NCBI GenBank assembly: GCA_964563495.1
Contig: CAZLYK010000009.1
Coordinates: 1 to 64,000, forward strand
Source: CAZLYK01 sp964563495
GTDB lineage: Bacteria > Acidobacteriota > Blastocatellia > RBC074
Length of the DNA stretch: 64,000 bases
Direction: 5' to 3'
Position numbers and translations under genes: made by a program. Of this stretch, positions 17,550-26,395 are shown piece by piece (the stretch's first letter is position 1; each line of letters begins with the position of its first letter). Below the pieces are notes generated by a model. The model worked only from the letters and a program-made list of their open reading frames with translations, was not told the DNA's origin and searched no databases.

Positions 17550-18396
17550 TCTCACCCGAAAAATTGATCACGTGCGAAACTTTAATATTAGTGTCCTCCA
17601 CTTCGATCCTCTGTGAAGTGATATTGATGACGCGCCAGTTCTTGAACTTCTGTCCCTTGACGACGTTGATCACTTCGTCGTCGGTTTGTGACTTGAGCAC
17701 CGCAATCGTCCCCTTCTTGCTCACGATCAAACCGATAAATCGATAAGGCGGCGCCGGCGGCTCCGCCACGTTGAGCGTGATCTGATTGGAGTAGAGCGCG
17801 GCGTTAGTTTGACTGCGAACCTGGACGCCAAGATTCGACGCACGTCCGATCGTCTCCGCCGAGACCTTCGCCTTGACTTCGTTGGCGCTGACAAAAGTTG
17901 TCGGGACCTCGCGGCCCTCAATGTAGACTCTGGAATCGCTCGGGAACTTTTCACCGAAGATTGTCAGGTTAAACTCACCCGTCCGCGCGATCACGCCCGA
18001 AGGGTTGACCGAATAGGCGGTCAACGGCGGAGGCGGGGGAGGCGGGGGCGTCGGCACAGGTTTGGCCGGCGTTGGCGTGGGGGGCGGCGGATAAACGAAG
18101 ATGTTGCGGCCGGTTCCACCACCCGCCGCGGCCCTGCTGCTCATCGACGCCAGATCCAGCGGCTGTGAAATGATCGGCTCGGGCGATCCGCCCGGACGGG
18201 GCGTCGGCTGCGGCGCCGGCTTGACTACCGCGCTCGCTCCGGTCCCCGCCGCCGGCGGGCTCGACTTCGACGGAGTCTCGCCGCCGGTGAAAAATTGAAG
18301 ATAGACGATACCGGCAAAAATGACGAACAACACGCCCAACAGAATCTTCTTGCGCGTCTCTCCAGAATTAATACTGTTCGAATTTTCCTGACTCAT
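17542..18396 (-). CDS. PilP/GspC-like inner-membrane protein with IPT/TIG domain
   Basis: The 284-residue protein has one N-terminal transmembrane helix (KILLGVLFVIFAGIVYLQFF, residues 18-37) and a long Pro-rich periplasmic linker (about 40-130). An immunoglobulin-like IPT/TIG segment follows (SVNPSGVIARTGEFNLTIFG, about 135-215), then a C-terminal beta-rich PilP/GspC-like segment (YRFIGLIVSKKGTIAVLK). This suggests a pilus/secretion alignment-complex protein linking the inner-membrane PilN-PilO pair to the secretin. The TIG insertion is unusual for PilP. Assignment rests on position and topology more than on clear sequence identity. Confidence 0.6.
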   Translation of the reverse strand: MSQENSNSINSGETRKKILLGVLFVIFAGIVYLQFFTGGETPSKSSPPAAGTGASAVVKPAPQPTPRPGGSPEPIISQPLDLASMSSRAAAGGGTGRNIFVYPPPPTPTPAKPVPTPPPPPPPPLTAYSVNPSGVIARTGEFNLTIFGEKFPSDSRVYIEGREVPTTFVSANEVKAKVSAETIGRASNLGVQVRSQTNAALYSNQITLNVAEPPAPPYRFIGLIVSKKGTIAVLKSQTDDEVINVVKGQKFKNWRVINITSQRIEVEDTNIKVSHVINFSGENG

Positions 18397-18462
18397 GACA
18401 AATTCAATCCGGACAAATCAACTAACCCGGGTCTATCTATTCGCCGCCGCGTGCGCGAGCTA

Positions 18463-19191
18463 TCATCTGGTCTCGGCCGGGCGCCGAAAATATGTGTCCA
18501 TCTCGATCTTGAGCGAAACCGGAACTGCTTCGGGGCCGCTCAATTGAATCTGTTGCGCTTGGCCGCCCCTGGCGGCCATCTGCCTCACCTTTTCGGCCTC
18601 ACCCTGAAACGAGAGCGAATTGATAATTAAAAATTGATTGCTCCGCTCCAGGTCGGCGAGGAATCCGCGCAAGTTCAAATAATCCCCGATCACCGTGGTG
18701 TCGATTCCGAGCGACGGATAGAGGTTGATCTTCTTCTCGTAGCTCGCTTTTTGCGCCTTTCCGCTGCCGTCGTCCTCGGCCGTAGCCTCCGGTTCGAGCG
18801 GGCGATAACTGGCGTCTCCGACGATCACCTTGTGGGTTCTTCCCAGATTGTCGATCTCGTTGATGATCTGAGTCATCCCGCGCTCGTCCGGCTTCAAATA
18901 GCCCTGAAATTTGCCCAGACTGTCGATGATCTTCTCGGCATTGCTCGCCTGATCGAGGCGCTTCTTTTCATCGCTCGTCATCTTTTGCAGGCGTGTGCGC
19001 AACTCGGTCTCACGGTTCTTAAGCCCAGCCATCTCTGAATTGAGCGGCTGGACCTTGGTCAAATAGAAAGAGATGACCAGGGCCACAAAGACCAGCGCCG
19101 TAACCAGAAAGATAATCTCCAGCGCGCTCAAACGAACCCTGCGCAGCGTTTCACCCACCCCGCTGAAATTAATAATTCGTCGCAGGTTCAT
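18463..19191 (-). CDS. pilO: PilO-like type IV pilus assembly protein
   Basis: The 242-residue protein has a short cytosolic N-terminus, one transmembrane helix near residues 25-45 (EIIFLVTALVFVALVISFYL) and a periplasmic coiled coil (LNSEMAGLKNRETELRTRLQ) leading into a ferredoxin-like domain, the PilO pattern. PilO and PilN form the inner-membrane alignment complex of type IV pili. Its start overlaps the PilN-like stop by four bases. No pilM or pilQ is present here. Confidence 0.68.
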   Translation of the reverse strand: MNLRRIINFSGVGETLRRVRLSALEIIFLVTALVFVALVISFYLTKVQPLNSEMAGLKNRETELRTRLQKMTSDEKKRLDQASNAEKIIDSLGKFQGYLKPDERGMTQIINEIDNLGRTHKVIVGDASYRPLEPEATAEDDGSGKAQKASYEKKINLYPSLGIDTTVIGDYLNLRGFLADLERSNQFLIINSLSFQGEAEKVRQMAARGGQAQQIQLSGPEAVPVSLKIEMDTYFRRPAETR

Positions 19192-19817
19192 TGTTTCTTC
19201 TCCGCAATCTGATAGTTCGGGCTGCCGCCGGTCGCGGCTTGTGGCGGGAAATATTCAACCATCAGCGTGAACTCGACCTCGTCGGTTCCCTCGACCGGTT
19301 TTTTTGTCAGCGGCTGAACCTTGAATCGCCCGGAATCGTGCAACCGGTTGATCATCCCGGTCACGTCCTGACCGCTTTTCCCGATCACATCCAGCATGAG
19401 CGTCGCCGCGCTGATGTTGCCGCTGATCGTCTCGGTCCGCTCCTGCGGCTGAATCTGGTTGACCGCCACCCGCATGACCCGCACCGAAGCCGGTATGTTG
19501 CGCTCTATATCATTCAAAAGCTGCGACCACGAAAACACCCGGCGCGCGATCAACTCGCTCGCCGCTACCAACTCGCGGTTCTGATCGGTCGTGATCGTGA
19601 CATTGCCGCTCACCGGTCTGTCGTACCTCCTCAGCTGCGTTTCCAACCCTCTAATGATATTTCGCCGGTTCGATATCTCACCCTCGATCAGGGTCATCTG
19701 CCCGATCGCTTCCAAACCAAAATATGATGGCACGATAAACAACACCAGAATCGCCAGCCAGAATAATCGACGATTGCGAAACGGCTCGCTTGCCAGATTG
19801 ACTATTGGTTTCATCAT
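19188..19817 (-). CDS. pilN: PilN-like type IV pilus assembly protein
   Basis: The 209-residue protein carries the PilN-type cytosolic N-terminus INLAS-like (MKPIVNLASEPFRNRRLFWL), which in known systems docks into PilM, then a transmembrane helix (about 19-40) and a periplasmic coiled coil and domain. It is the first gene of a four-gene minus-strand operon with overlapping ends. The docking peptide implies a pilM somewhere, but none is encoded in this window. Confidence 0.68.
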   Translation of the reverse strand: MMKPIVNLASEPFRNRRLFWLAILVLFIVPSYFGLEAIGQMTLIEGEISNRRNIIRGLETQLRRYDRPVSGNVTITTDQNRELVAASELIARRVFSWSQLLNDIERNIPASVRVMRVAVNQIQPQERTETISGNISAATLMLDVIGKSGQDVTGMINRLHDSGRFKVQPLTKKPVEGTDEVEFTLMVEYFPPQAATGGSPNYQIAEKKQ

Positions 19818-19888
19818 TCAACTTTATCTGATTGCCATTCTTGATCGTTCTTCAGCGGATCTGAGGATTGGGGCGCAGAGCAACGCCA

Positions 19889-19916
19889 ACTATAGCATAA
19901 AGATCAGATTGGCTAA
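19889..19916 (-). promoter_or_regulatory. possible sigma-70 promoter for the pilN-like operon
   Basis: On the minus strand TTAGCC (-35-like) and TATAGT (-10-like) are separated by 16 bases, about 70 bases upstream of the PilN-like start. The -35 box is weak. The rest of the roughly 500-base gap 19818-20316 holds one palindromic repeat, a possible recJ promoter and nothing else I can identify. Confidence 0.35.
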
Positions 19917-20119
19917 CAGCAGAGATCAGGGGCGGGAAGTGTGATTCGTCTATTATTACAAAAAAATCGAGGTGACCTTCCCCCGCTCCAGCGTGGCTGA
20001 TCACCTCACACAAACTACACACAGCCGCTATCACGCTTCTATAGGGAAAAGGTTCCCGGATTTTTCTCTAAATAATCAATTTTTCTGACTTTTGCCCCAC
20101 TTCCGGCTTCATTCTAATG

Positions 20120-20205
20120 AATAGCCAGGATAAACAAGACTTTTGCAGGATTTTACCAGGCCAGCTCTGGTAAAATCCTGCAAAAGTCTTGTTTATCCTG
20201 GCTAT
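20120..20205. repeat. CAGGATT palindromic repeat, copy 9 (divergent variant)
   Basis: The copy begins AATAGCCAGG and ends CCTGGCTAT, so even its outer ends differ from the consensus, yet both arms carry the same changes (GATAAACAAGAC against GTCTTGTTTATC). It forms a nearly perfect hairpin between divergently transcribed genes, so not every copy follows a gene end. Confidence 0.88.
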
Positions 20206-20243
20206 ATCCCGGGCCGCTTAGGGTATGCAAATATCAGTATTGC

Positions 20244-20272
20244 TTGATATTTAGCGACACAGTCGGCATACT
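20244..20272 (+). promoter_or_regulatory. possible sigma-70 promoter of recJ
   Basis: TTGATA and CATACT are 17 bases apart, ending about 45 bases upstream of the chosen recJ start. This is a weak match to the consensus boxes. Confidence 0.4.
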
Positions 20273-20316
20273 GGCCGTCACGTTTTGAGCCATCAATGAA
20301 ACATCCGGGAAGATCA

Positions 20317-22095
20317 ATGACCGAATCGACGACCAAAATCGTGCGCGGAATCTCGGGCGCCCGCTGGCGGTTGAACCAATGCGACGAAGAGTTGGTGGAC
20401 GGTTTGCGCCGGTCCACGGGTGAGGACGAGATTCTGATCCGCTGTCTGGTCAATCGCGGCCTCTCGAATGCGGAAGAGATCAAGAATTTCCTGGAGCCGC
20501 AGTTCTTCAGCCAGCTTCACCCGCCCATGCTGCTGCGGGATATGGCGGAAGCCGTCGGGCGGTTGCGACGCGCCGTCCGCGATCGGGAGCGCATTCTGAT
20601 CGTCACCGACTTCGACGTAGACGGGACTACCTCGAGCATCATTCTATCGCAGACATTAAAGCTGCTGGGCGGGGCAGACCTCGTCTCCTGCTACATCCCG
20701 GACCGCTTCAGCGAGGGCTACGGTCTTTCCCGGCAGATCGTCGAGCAGGCCGCCGCCGGCGGCTTTCGCATCATCCTGACGGCCGACATAGGGATCAAAT
20801 CACACGCCGAGTCGCGGCTGGCGCGCGAGCTCGGCATCGACCTGATCATCTGTGATCACCACCTGCCCGATGGGGAAGACGTCCCGGCCGATGCCTTCGC
20901 CGTACTTTGCCCCAAGGGATCTTCGGGAACCGGCTATCCGAACAAGCACCTGGCTGCCTGTGGAGTCTCGCTCAAACTGGCTGATGCGCTGCTCGAAGGA
21001 CACTCAAAGAGGGAAGCGATTTTAGCCTCGCTCGCCAAACTCACCGCCATCGGGACGATCGCCGACATGGTCGATCTTTCGGCCGGGGAAAACCGCGCCA
21101 TCGTCGCTCACGGTCTGAAAGCTCTCTGCCGGCCGAGCAACAACCCGGGTTTGCGCGCACTGCTCAGACTGGCTCAGGTTGGCGACCCAATCACCTCTTA
21201 CGATATCGGCTTCAAAATCGGCCCGCGGATCAACGCCGCCGGGCGGATCGCGCACGCCAACTCGGTCCTCGCCCTGTTCGAGGCTAAAACGGATGATGAA
21301 GCGACCGAACTGGCACTCAAACTCGACGCCCTCAATTCCGAACGCCAGCATATCCAGCACATTCTGGTTGAAAAGTTGAAGAAGCTCGTCTTTGAGGGGA
21401 ATGATCGATTTCCACACGTTCTGGTCTTTGCCGGCAGCGAGCAGGAGGATTTTCATCGCGGCGTGATCGGTATCGCCTGCTCCAAAATGGTCGAGATGAC
21501 CGGGCGGCCGACCTTTATCTGCTCGGTCAATGAAGATGGCATTGCTCACGGCAGCGCCCGCTCGATCGGCGGATTCCATCTGGTTGAGGCTCTCGATTCG
21601 GTCTCGGATCTGCTCGTCAAATATGGAGGTCATCCCATGGCCGCAGGCTTCACGGTTCCCTCTGAAAAGATCGACGAGCTTCGCCGGCGACTCAATCATT
21701 ACGCCGAGAAGATCCTGAGCGATCAGGATCTGGGGCGAATCCTGATCGCCGACGCGGAAATTCGAGTCGAAAGCGCGACCGTCGAGACTACCCGATCCCT
21801 GGCCAGACTGGAACCACACGGAGTCGGCAACCCCACTCCGCTCTTCCTGCTGCGCGGCGCTCCCCTGCGCTCGATCCAGGTGCTCAAGGAGAAGCACCTC
21901 AAATTGCTCATCGGCCCGGAAAGGATGCCGCTCGAAGCTCTCTGGTGGAATGCAGCCGACCACCGATCGAAGCTCGAAGGGGCGTCTTCGATCAGTCTGA
22001 TCTGCCGGCTCGAGATCAATCGCTGGAACGGCCGCGAAACCTGCCAGCTCAAGATCATCGATGCCAAGATTGAGGAAAAGAATAGACAGGATTGA
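20317..22095 (+). CDS. recJ: single-stranded-DNA-specific exonuclease RecJ
   Basis: The 592-residue protein is a DHH-family 5'-3' single-strand DNA exonuclease used in recombination and mismatch repair. It shows TDFDVDGTTSSIILS (motif I, about residue 95), the DHH-type ICDHHLPD (about 185), GPRINAAGRI (about 307) and the DHHA1 glycine motif KYGGHPMAAGFTVP (about 437). I prefer the ATG at 20317, preceded by GGAAG at 6-7 bases, to the ATG at 20296. The C-terminal Asn-Arg-Gln-Asp and TGA stop are encoded by the following palindromic repeat. Confidence 0.95.
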   Translation: MTESTTKIVRGISGARWRLNQCDEELVDGLRRSTGEDEILIRCLVNRGLSNAEEIKNFLEPQFFSQLHPPMLLRDMAEAVGRLRRAVRDRERILIVTDFDVDGTTSSIILSQTLKLLGGADLVSCYIPDRFSEGYGLSRQIVEQAAAGGFRIILTADIGIKSHAESRLARELGIDLIICDHHLPDGEDVPADAFAVLCPKGSSGTGYPNKHLAACGVSLKLADALLEGHSKREAILASLAKLTAIGTIADMVDLSAGENRAIVAHGLKALCRPSNNPGLRALLRLAQVGDPITSYDIGFKIGPRINAAGRIAHANSVLALFEAKTDDEATELALKLDALNSERQHIQHILVEKLKKLVFEGNDRFPHVLVFAGSEQEDFHRGVIGIACSKMVEMTGRPTFICSVNEDGIAHGSARSIGGFHLVEALDSVSDLLVKYGGHPMAAGFTVPSEKIDELRRRLNHYAEKILSDQDLGRILIADAEIRVESATVETTRSLARLEPHGVGNPTPLFLLRGAPLRSIQVLKEKHLKLLIGPERMPLEALWWNAADHRSKLEGASSISLICRLEINRWNGRETCQLKIIDAKIEEKNRQD

Positions 22096-22168
22096 CAGGA
22101 TTTCTGCAGGATTGAACAAGATTTATATCTTGTTCAATCCTGCAGAAATCCTGTCAATCCTGTCTATT
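22081..22168. repeat. CAGGATT palindromic repeat, copy 10
   Basis: This is a near-perfect inverted repeat with a very short loop, ATTTATAT. Its first 15 bases are in frame with recJ and supply the NRQD-stop. The tRNA-Pro promoter starts about 10 bases after it. Confidence 0.92.
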
Positions 22169-22178
22169 CTTTTCCTGG

Positions 22179-22208
22179 TTGACAAAGGGAAGCTGTGGCC
22201 GTTAAGAT
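22179..22208 (+). promoter_or_regulatory. sigma-70 promoter of tRNA-Pro
   Basis: TTGACA and TAAGAT are separated by 18 bases, and the expected start point lies about 7 bases before the mature tRNA. The exact -35 consensus makes this one of the better promoter matches in the window. Confidence 0.6.
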
Positions 22209-22219
22209 GCGCATTCGTA

Positions 22220-22295
<76 letters not shown>

Positions 22296-22302
22296 CTTTT
22301 AG

Positions 22303-22345
22303 AAAAAACAGTTACGGCTTCCGAAAGGAAGCCGTAACTGTTTTT
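22303..22345. terminator. bidirectional intrinsic terminator
   Basis: A perfect stem (AACAGTTACGGCTTCC paired across a GAAA tetraloop) is flanked by A-run on the left and T-run on the right. It ends the tRNA-Pro transcript and, read on the other strand, the cupin gene whose stop lies within it. Confidence 0.9.
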
Positions 22346-22781
22346 ACGACACTTTCAGCTTGGCGTCCTTTGGAGGATTCTCGGCAAACCATTCCGAGAT
22401 CGCCGGCATATGTTTCTCGAAATCCCCGGGAATCGAAAAGTTCAGGACGCCCGCCCGCTCAGAACTACGGTTCTCGAAATCATGCGTGACTCCGCCAGGC
22501 GCCAGGATGAAGGAGCCTTTGGGGGCTTCAACCCAGCGATCACCGACGAGAATGCTCATGGTCCCATCAATCACATAGAAGATGTCGTCCTCGGCGTGGG
22601 AGTGCGCTCCGGGACCTTGTGTGTGGGGTTCCAGCCACCACTCAGAGATAGAGTACCCGCTCTGTGTTTCATCCCCGTCTGCTTTGAAGACGGCGCTGAT
22701 CCGTCCCATCGGGTAAGAACGCCCTTCGCCGGGAAGCAGAAATATGCCGGCTCGCTCTGTCGGTCTAGCCTGGTCGCTCAT
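22344..22781 (-). CDS. cupin domain-containing protein
   Basis: The 145-residue protein is a single-domain cupin. The metal-binding motif 1 reads GAHSHAEDDIFYVIDG near residues 58-73 and motif 2 PGGVTHDFEN near residue 94, so two histidines and a glutamate/aspartate pair plus a second histidine are available to bind metal. Substrate and pathway are unknown; small cupins of this type include dioxygenases and sugar-binding proteins. It is monocistronic and ends inside a bidirectional terminator shared with tRNA-Pro. Confidence 0.85.
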   Translation of the reverse strand: MSDQARPTERAGIFLLPGEGRSYPMGRISAVFKADGDETQSGYSISEWWLEPHTQGPGAHSHAEDDIFYVIDGTMSILVGDRWVEAPKGSFILAPGGVTHDFENRSSERAGVLNFSIPGDFEKHMPAISEWFAENPPKDAKLKVS

Positions 22782-22956
22782 GTTCCCTCCTCTCAGACGT
22801 ATTTATCGATAGCGCCGCCAGAATACAACCGGTAATCGCCGGGCGCAACGATACAGTCACAACCGAGTCACAGTTCGCCGGTTCGGGTTCGACTCGATTG
22901 CATTCCAGATGCTTTACTGACATCATCGCCTCAAAGCAGAAGGGAGCCGAGCTAAG

Positions 22957-23934
22957 ATGGCAAATTCACAGCAACCGACCTTGTTTAATCATAAACTCAT
23001 AGTCATCGCAAAGGCCTTGAATGTTCGCCAATCACCATCACCGCAAGGTGAAATCGTTGGTTTACTTGGAAAAGATGAGGTCGTCGATTGGCTCGACACA
23101 TCGGAAGATGGCCAGTGGTACAAGGTTCAGAAAGGCAATCTCGTCGGATGGTCATTTAGAAAATTTCTCACCACTGTCACGCCATCAGAACTAGACAAAA
23201 TTACTCAGGTTGCCGCGGCCTCGGAGGTTGCGCGCTATCGATGGCTCGACCGGGGAGTAGCGCCGCTCGGATACATTAAGGGAATGGCCGTTGCTTACGC
23301 GAGGGTCTATTGCAAGCTGTTAGCCGGAGATGCTGCTGCCATAGAGATGGCAAAAGCAAAGACGACAGTAACCGGCAAAGATGCCCTGGCGCATTATCAT
23401 CAAATCTTTCAAGATGCCGGAATGGACAACAGCCGTGCCGGGGACGACACGCTTCGACATTTATTTGTACTCCTGATCGGACTTGGGATGCGTGAAAGTT
23501 CCGGGCGTTATTGTGAGGGACGTGATAGATCGGCGAGTAATACCACAGCGGAAACAGCCGAAGCCGGGCTTTTCCAGACCAGTTACAATGCCAGAACCGC
23601 GAGCCCATTGCTGCCGGTATTATTTCATCAGTATTCGGCTAATCCGGCAGGGTTTGTCGATATCTTCAAACAAGGCGTCAGGTGCACCGATGCAAGCCTT
23701 GAAAACTATGGAGATGGTGACGGGAGGGAGTTTCAGCGTTTATCAAAGGCTTGCCCGGCATTTGCAGTCGAATTCGCCGCGGTGGGGCTGAGAAACATTC
23801 GGAAACACTGGGGGCCGATAAACCGCAAAGAAGCAGAGGTCCTGCCTGAGGCCGATGAGATGTTAATGCAGGTACAAAATATTGTAGATAAGTTTAATCT
23901 CTGTCCAGCGCTCAAAGGAAATAGCCAGGATTGA
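22957..23934 (+). CDS. bacterial SH3 domain plus lysozyme-like protein
   Basis: The 325-residue protein has an N-terminal bacterial SH3 domain (ALNVRQSPSPQGEIVGLLGKD, about 20-70) that usually binds peptidoglycan. Its C-terminal domain contains GMRESSGRYCEGRD and, about 25 residues later, AEAGLFQTS, which look like the catalytic glutamate and the second motif of lysozyme/transglycosylase folds. No signal peptide is visible, so release may need another route. GGGAG lies 8-9 bases before the ATG. Base composition is visibly less G+C-rich than nearby housekeeping genes. The last residues, Asn-Ser-Gln-Asp-stop, come from the repeat that follows. Confidence 0.7.
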   Translation: MANSQQPTLFNHKLIVIAKALNVRQSPSPQGEIVGLLGKDEVVDWLDTSEDGQWYKVQKGNLVGWSFRKFLTTVTPSELDKITQVAAASEVARYRWLDRGVAPLGYIKGMAVAYARVYCKLLAGDAAAIEMAKAKTTVTGKDALAHYHQIFQDAGMDNSRAGDDTLRHLFVLLIGLGMRESSGRYCEGRDRSASNTTAETAEAGLFQTSYNARTASPLLPVLFHQYSANPAGFVDIFKQGVRCTDASLENYGDGDGREFQRLSKACPAFAVEFAAVGLRNIRKHWGPINRKEAEVLPEADEMLMQVQNIVDKFNLCPALKGNSQD

Positions 23935-23954
23935 CAGGATTTCAACAGGATTAT

Positions 23955-24012
23955 AGCAAGTTTCACGTTTGTGCGACCGCGTCCTCGCGGTCGCACAAAC
24001 GTGAAACTTGCT
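23955..24012. repeat. second repeat family, full hairpin
   Basis: This is a perfect 27-base inverted repeat with a four-base loop, beginning AGCAAGTTTCACGTTTGTGC. Its left half recurs identically (36 bases) at 47996-48031. It is nested in the loop of the composite repeat. Confidence 0.9.
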
Positions 24013-24049
24013 GCCACAGTGTAAGCATTGATTGATGACCAATGCTATC

Positions 24050-24135
24050 AGCGCGGTTTTCAGTTTCGTGCGTCCTGTCAGACGCCCTCCCTGACGGTCG
24101 GTCTTCTGACAGGACGCACGAAACTGAAAACCGCT
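24050..24135. repeat. third hairpin, nested
   Basis: A roughly 31-base inverted repeat (AGCGCGGTTTTCAGTTTCGTG paired near its complement ending AAAACCGCT) surrounds a G+C-rich loop. No second copy was seen in the window. Confidence 0.85.
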
Positions 24136-24250
24136 GTAAACCGGATCAAAGACAGGGCAAAACAACATCCGGTTTAATCCTGTTGAAATCCTGTCAATCC
24201 TGTCTATTTCCTTCTTTGATCTGCTCATTCGTCTGACTGATTCAGTTTTG

Positions 24251-26395
24251 TCAGTTTATCGCTATCCGAAACCCGATATATTTGTTGCCATGATCCGGCA
24301 TTTTGAACTCACGGTAAGAAGTGCGGCAAGCATCGCTGGTGCACATAATACAACCGCCGCGCTGTACATAATATCCCGAATTGGACGATCGCATTTGCCC
24401 GTCGTTTTTTAATTTCCGACGGTAAGCTTCTTCATCGTACCAGTCTTGACACCATTCCATGACATTGCCATGCATATCAAAGAGTCCCCAATGGTTCGGT
24501 TTCTTTCTGCCTACCGGATGCGTGCTATTTGAAGCATTATCGGCGTACCAGGCATAATCCGACAGCTTGCTTTGATCATCGCCGAAGCCCCACCTGCCGG
24601 TCGAGCCGGCGAGGGCGGCATACTCCCATTCGATTTCGGTCGGGAGGCGGTAAACCTCATTCCCGGTCTTTTGCCGCAGCCGTTTGATGAAATCCTGAAC
24701 CGTATTCCACGACACCGTTTCGACGGGGCGATCATCATCTCCTTTGAAATAACTCGGATTGTTGTCGCTACCCATCAAAGCCTTCCATTGGGATTGAGTA
24801 ACTTCGTATTTGCCAATCGCGAATGAAGCCACCTTCTCTCGATGCCTCGGCCTTTCATCCGGTTCTCCCTGATCCCATCCCATCTCGAACTCGCCACCCG
24901 GCAGGTGCACCATTTCAATCATGACACCATTCCCCAGATCTACAGTCAGCGATTGAAGCAATGCGGGGCTTGATGCGGGCGTCTCGGGTGAAAAAGCCGG
25001 CGTGTTTACAATCATTGGGGTGGGACTCAGGTAGGTCTCGCCCCGGTTGAGATTATGACGGATCAATAGAAAGACGGTAACGGCGAGCGCTGCGACAAAT
25101 ACAGTATATTTCCAGCGTGCGTCACGCGGCGGCGGAGCTTTCTCAGAGGCTTGGTCTTGACCTGCCGAATCTCGCTCGCTCCCAGGTCCGGCGCCGGCTT
25201 GCAACTCAGCCACGGTTGGTTGGGGGCAGCTTCGAATAGCCTCTTCGAGGATTGCGGCGACTTCGCCGGCGCGTTGAGGGCGATGGCTCGGGTCTTTCGC
25301 CAGCATCCGGCCGATGAGTTGATCGACTGAAGCAGGTACGTTGGGGAGGATGTCAAGGATGGATGGCGGCGATGCCGTCAATTGCATCTGGATGACCCTT
25401 TGCACCAAAGGGTCATCGAACGGGAGAGTTCCGGTCAACATTTGGTACAAGATAATCCCGAGTGAGTAGATGTCCGATCGTTTGTCGATCAGGCCGCCCT
25501 CTTGTAACTGTTCGGGGCTTGCATAATGGGGTGTTCCGATTGGGGTCGAGACGGGTGATCCCGCCGTAGTGCTGATGACTTTGGCGATGCCGAAATCCAA
25601 CACTTTGACGTGACTGCTCCCATTGGGCTCATCAACCAGCATGATGTTGGAGGGTTTAAGATCGCGGTGGACTATGTTTTTGGCGTGAGCCTCTTCAAGC
25701 GCGGCAGCAACCTGCCGAATGACGCCGGTGGTGTATTCCAAGCTCAGGCGGCCGGATGAAGCAATCTCTTCATCGAGCGTATGACCTTCAAGCCACTCCA
25801 TGACCATGAAGGCAATGCCTTCGGCTGTTTGCCCGGCATCCGTAACATAGGCGATGTTATTGTGATGGAGCCGGCCGACCAGTCTTGACTCCTGCTCAAA
25901 GAGGCCGACGATGTACCGGCTGCCGAGCGCCACATTGGGTTGGAGGATTTTGAAAGCTACTCGGCGGTCAATTTTTATGTGGTGCGCGGCATAAACCGCC
26001 CCAATTCCACCGACGCCGACGAGGGCTTCGATCATGTACTTGCCTGCCAGGGTCAGTCCTACGAGATGGTAAGGGTCCGGCAGTGAGAGTAATTGATTGT
26101 CGCTTGTGCAAAAGCGATCTGCCCTTGGATATTGCTGCCGGCACTTGGGGCAGAATTTTGTCAGCTTTTCATCCGCCCTGCCCGGATCATCGATAATCCA
26201 GGTAAGATCCTTTACGCCGGCTGTCACAATCAATTCTATTGTCTGTTTATCGAATGCCAGGAGGGATTCCACTTCGCTGCGCAGTTGGTCATCGCCGGCG
26301 CAGGCTCGACTGAGAAAATCAGCCCACTCGATGGGGTCGAGCCTCAACGCGGCGTGAAATAGCTCGCTGATCCGTTCGTGTCGCTCAGGCGTCAT
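24251..26395 (-). CDS. Ser/Thr protein kinase fused to a formylglycine-generating-enzyme-type domain
   Basis: The 714-residue protein begins with an N-terminal segment common in acidobacterial kinases, then a four-cysteine zinc-ribbon-like motif (KFCPKCRQQYPRADRFC, about 80). A Hanks-type kinase domain follows (about 117-390) with VAFKIL lysine, HRDLKPSNIML and DFGIAKV. A transmembrane helix near 430-448 leads to an extracytoplasmic FGE/sulfatase-modifying-factor domain (about 480-710). That domain retains CTSDAC, matching the two catalytic cysteines of FGE (Cys-x4-Cys). The start at 26395 overlaps the sigma factor stop by four bases. Signal transduction coupled to envelope modification is plausible; substrates are unknown. 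Confidence 0.85.
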   Translation of the reverse strand: MTPERHERISELFHAALRLDPIEWADFLSRACAGDDQLRSEVESLLAFDKQTIELIVTAGVKDLTWIIDDPGRADEKLTKFCPKCRQQYPRADRFCTSDNQLLSLPDPYHLVGLTLAGKYMIEALVGVGGIGAVYAAHHIKIDRRVAFKILQPNVALGSRYIVGLFEQESRLVGRLHHNNIAYVTDAGQTAEGIAFMVMEWLEGHTLDEEIASSGRLSLEYTTGVIRQVAAALEEAHAKNIVHRDLKPSNIMLVDEPNGSSHVKVLDFGIAKVISTTAGSPVSTPIGTPHYASPEQLQEGGLIDKRSDIYSLGIILYQMLTGTLPFDDPLVQRVIQMQLTASPPSILDILPNVPASVDQLIGRMLAKDPSHRPQRAGEVAAILEEAIRSCPQPTVAELQAGAGPGSERDSAGQDQASEKAPPPRDARWKYTVFVAALAVTVFLLIRHNLNRGETYLSPTPMIVNTPAFSPETPASSPALLQSLTVDLGNGVMIEMVHLPGGEFEMGWDQGEPDERPRHREKVASFAIGKYEVTQSQWKALMGSDNNPSYFKGDDDRPVETVSWNTVQDFIKRLRQKTGNEVYRLPTEIEWEYAALAGSTGRWGFGDDQSKLSDYAWYADNASNSTHPVGRKKPNHWGLFDMHGNVMEWCQDWYDEEAYRRKLKNDGQMRSSNSGYYVQRGGCIMCTSDACRTSYREFKMPDHGNKYIGFRIAIN

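Larger units (their letters stand above)
23920..24208. repeat. composite palindromic repeat with two nested hairpins
   Basis: The outer arms (AATAGCCAGGATTGACAGG and CCTGTCAATCCTGTCTATT) belong to the CAGGATT family, but the loop is enlarged by two other perfect hairpins of different sequence. The remaining loop still contains CAAAGACAGGGCA. The gap 23935-24250 between convergent genes holds nothing else. Confidence 0.88.
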
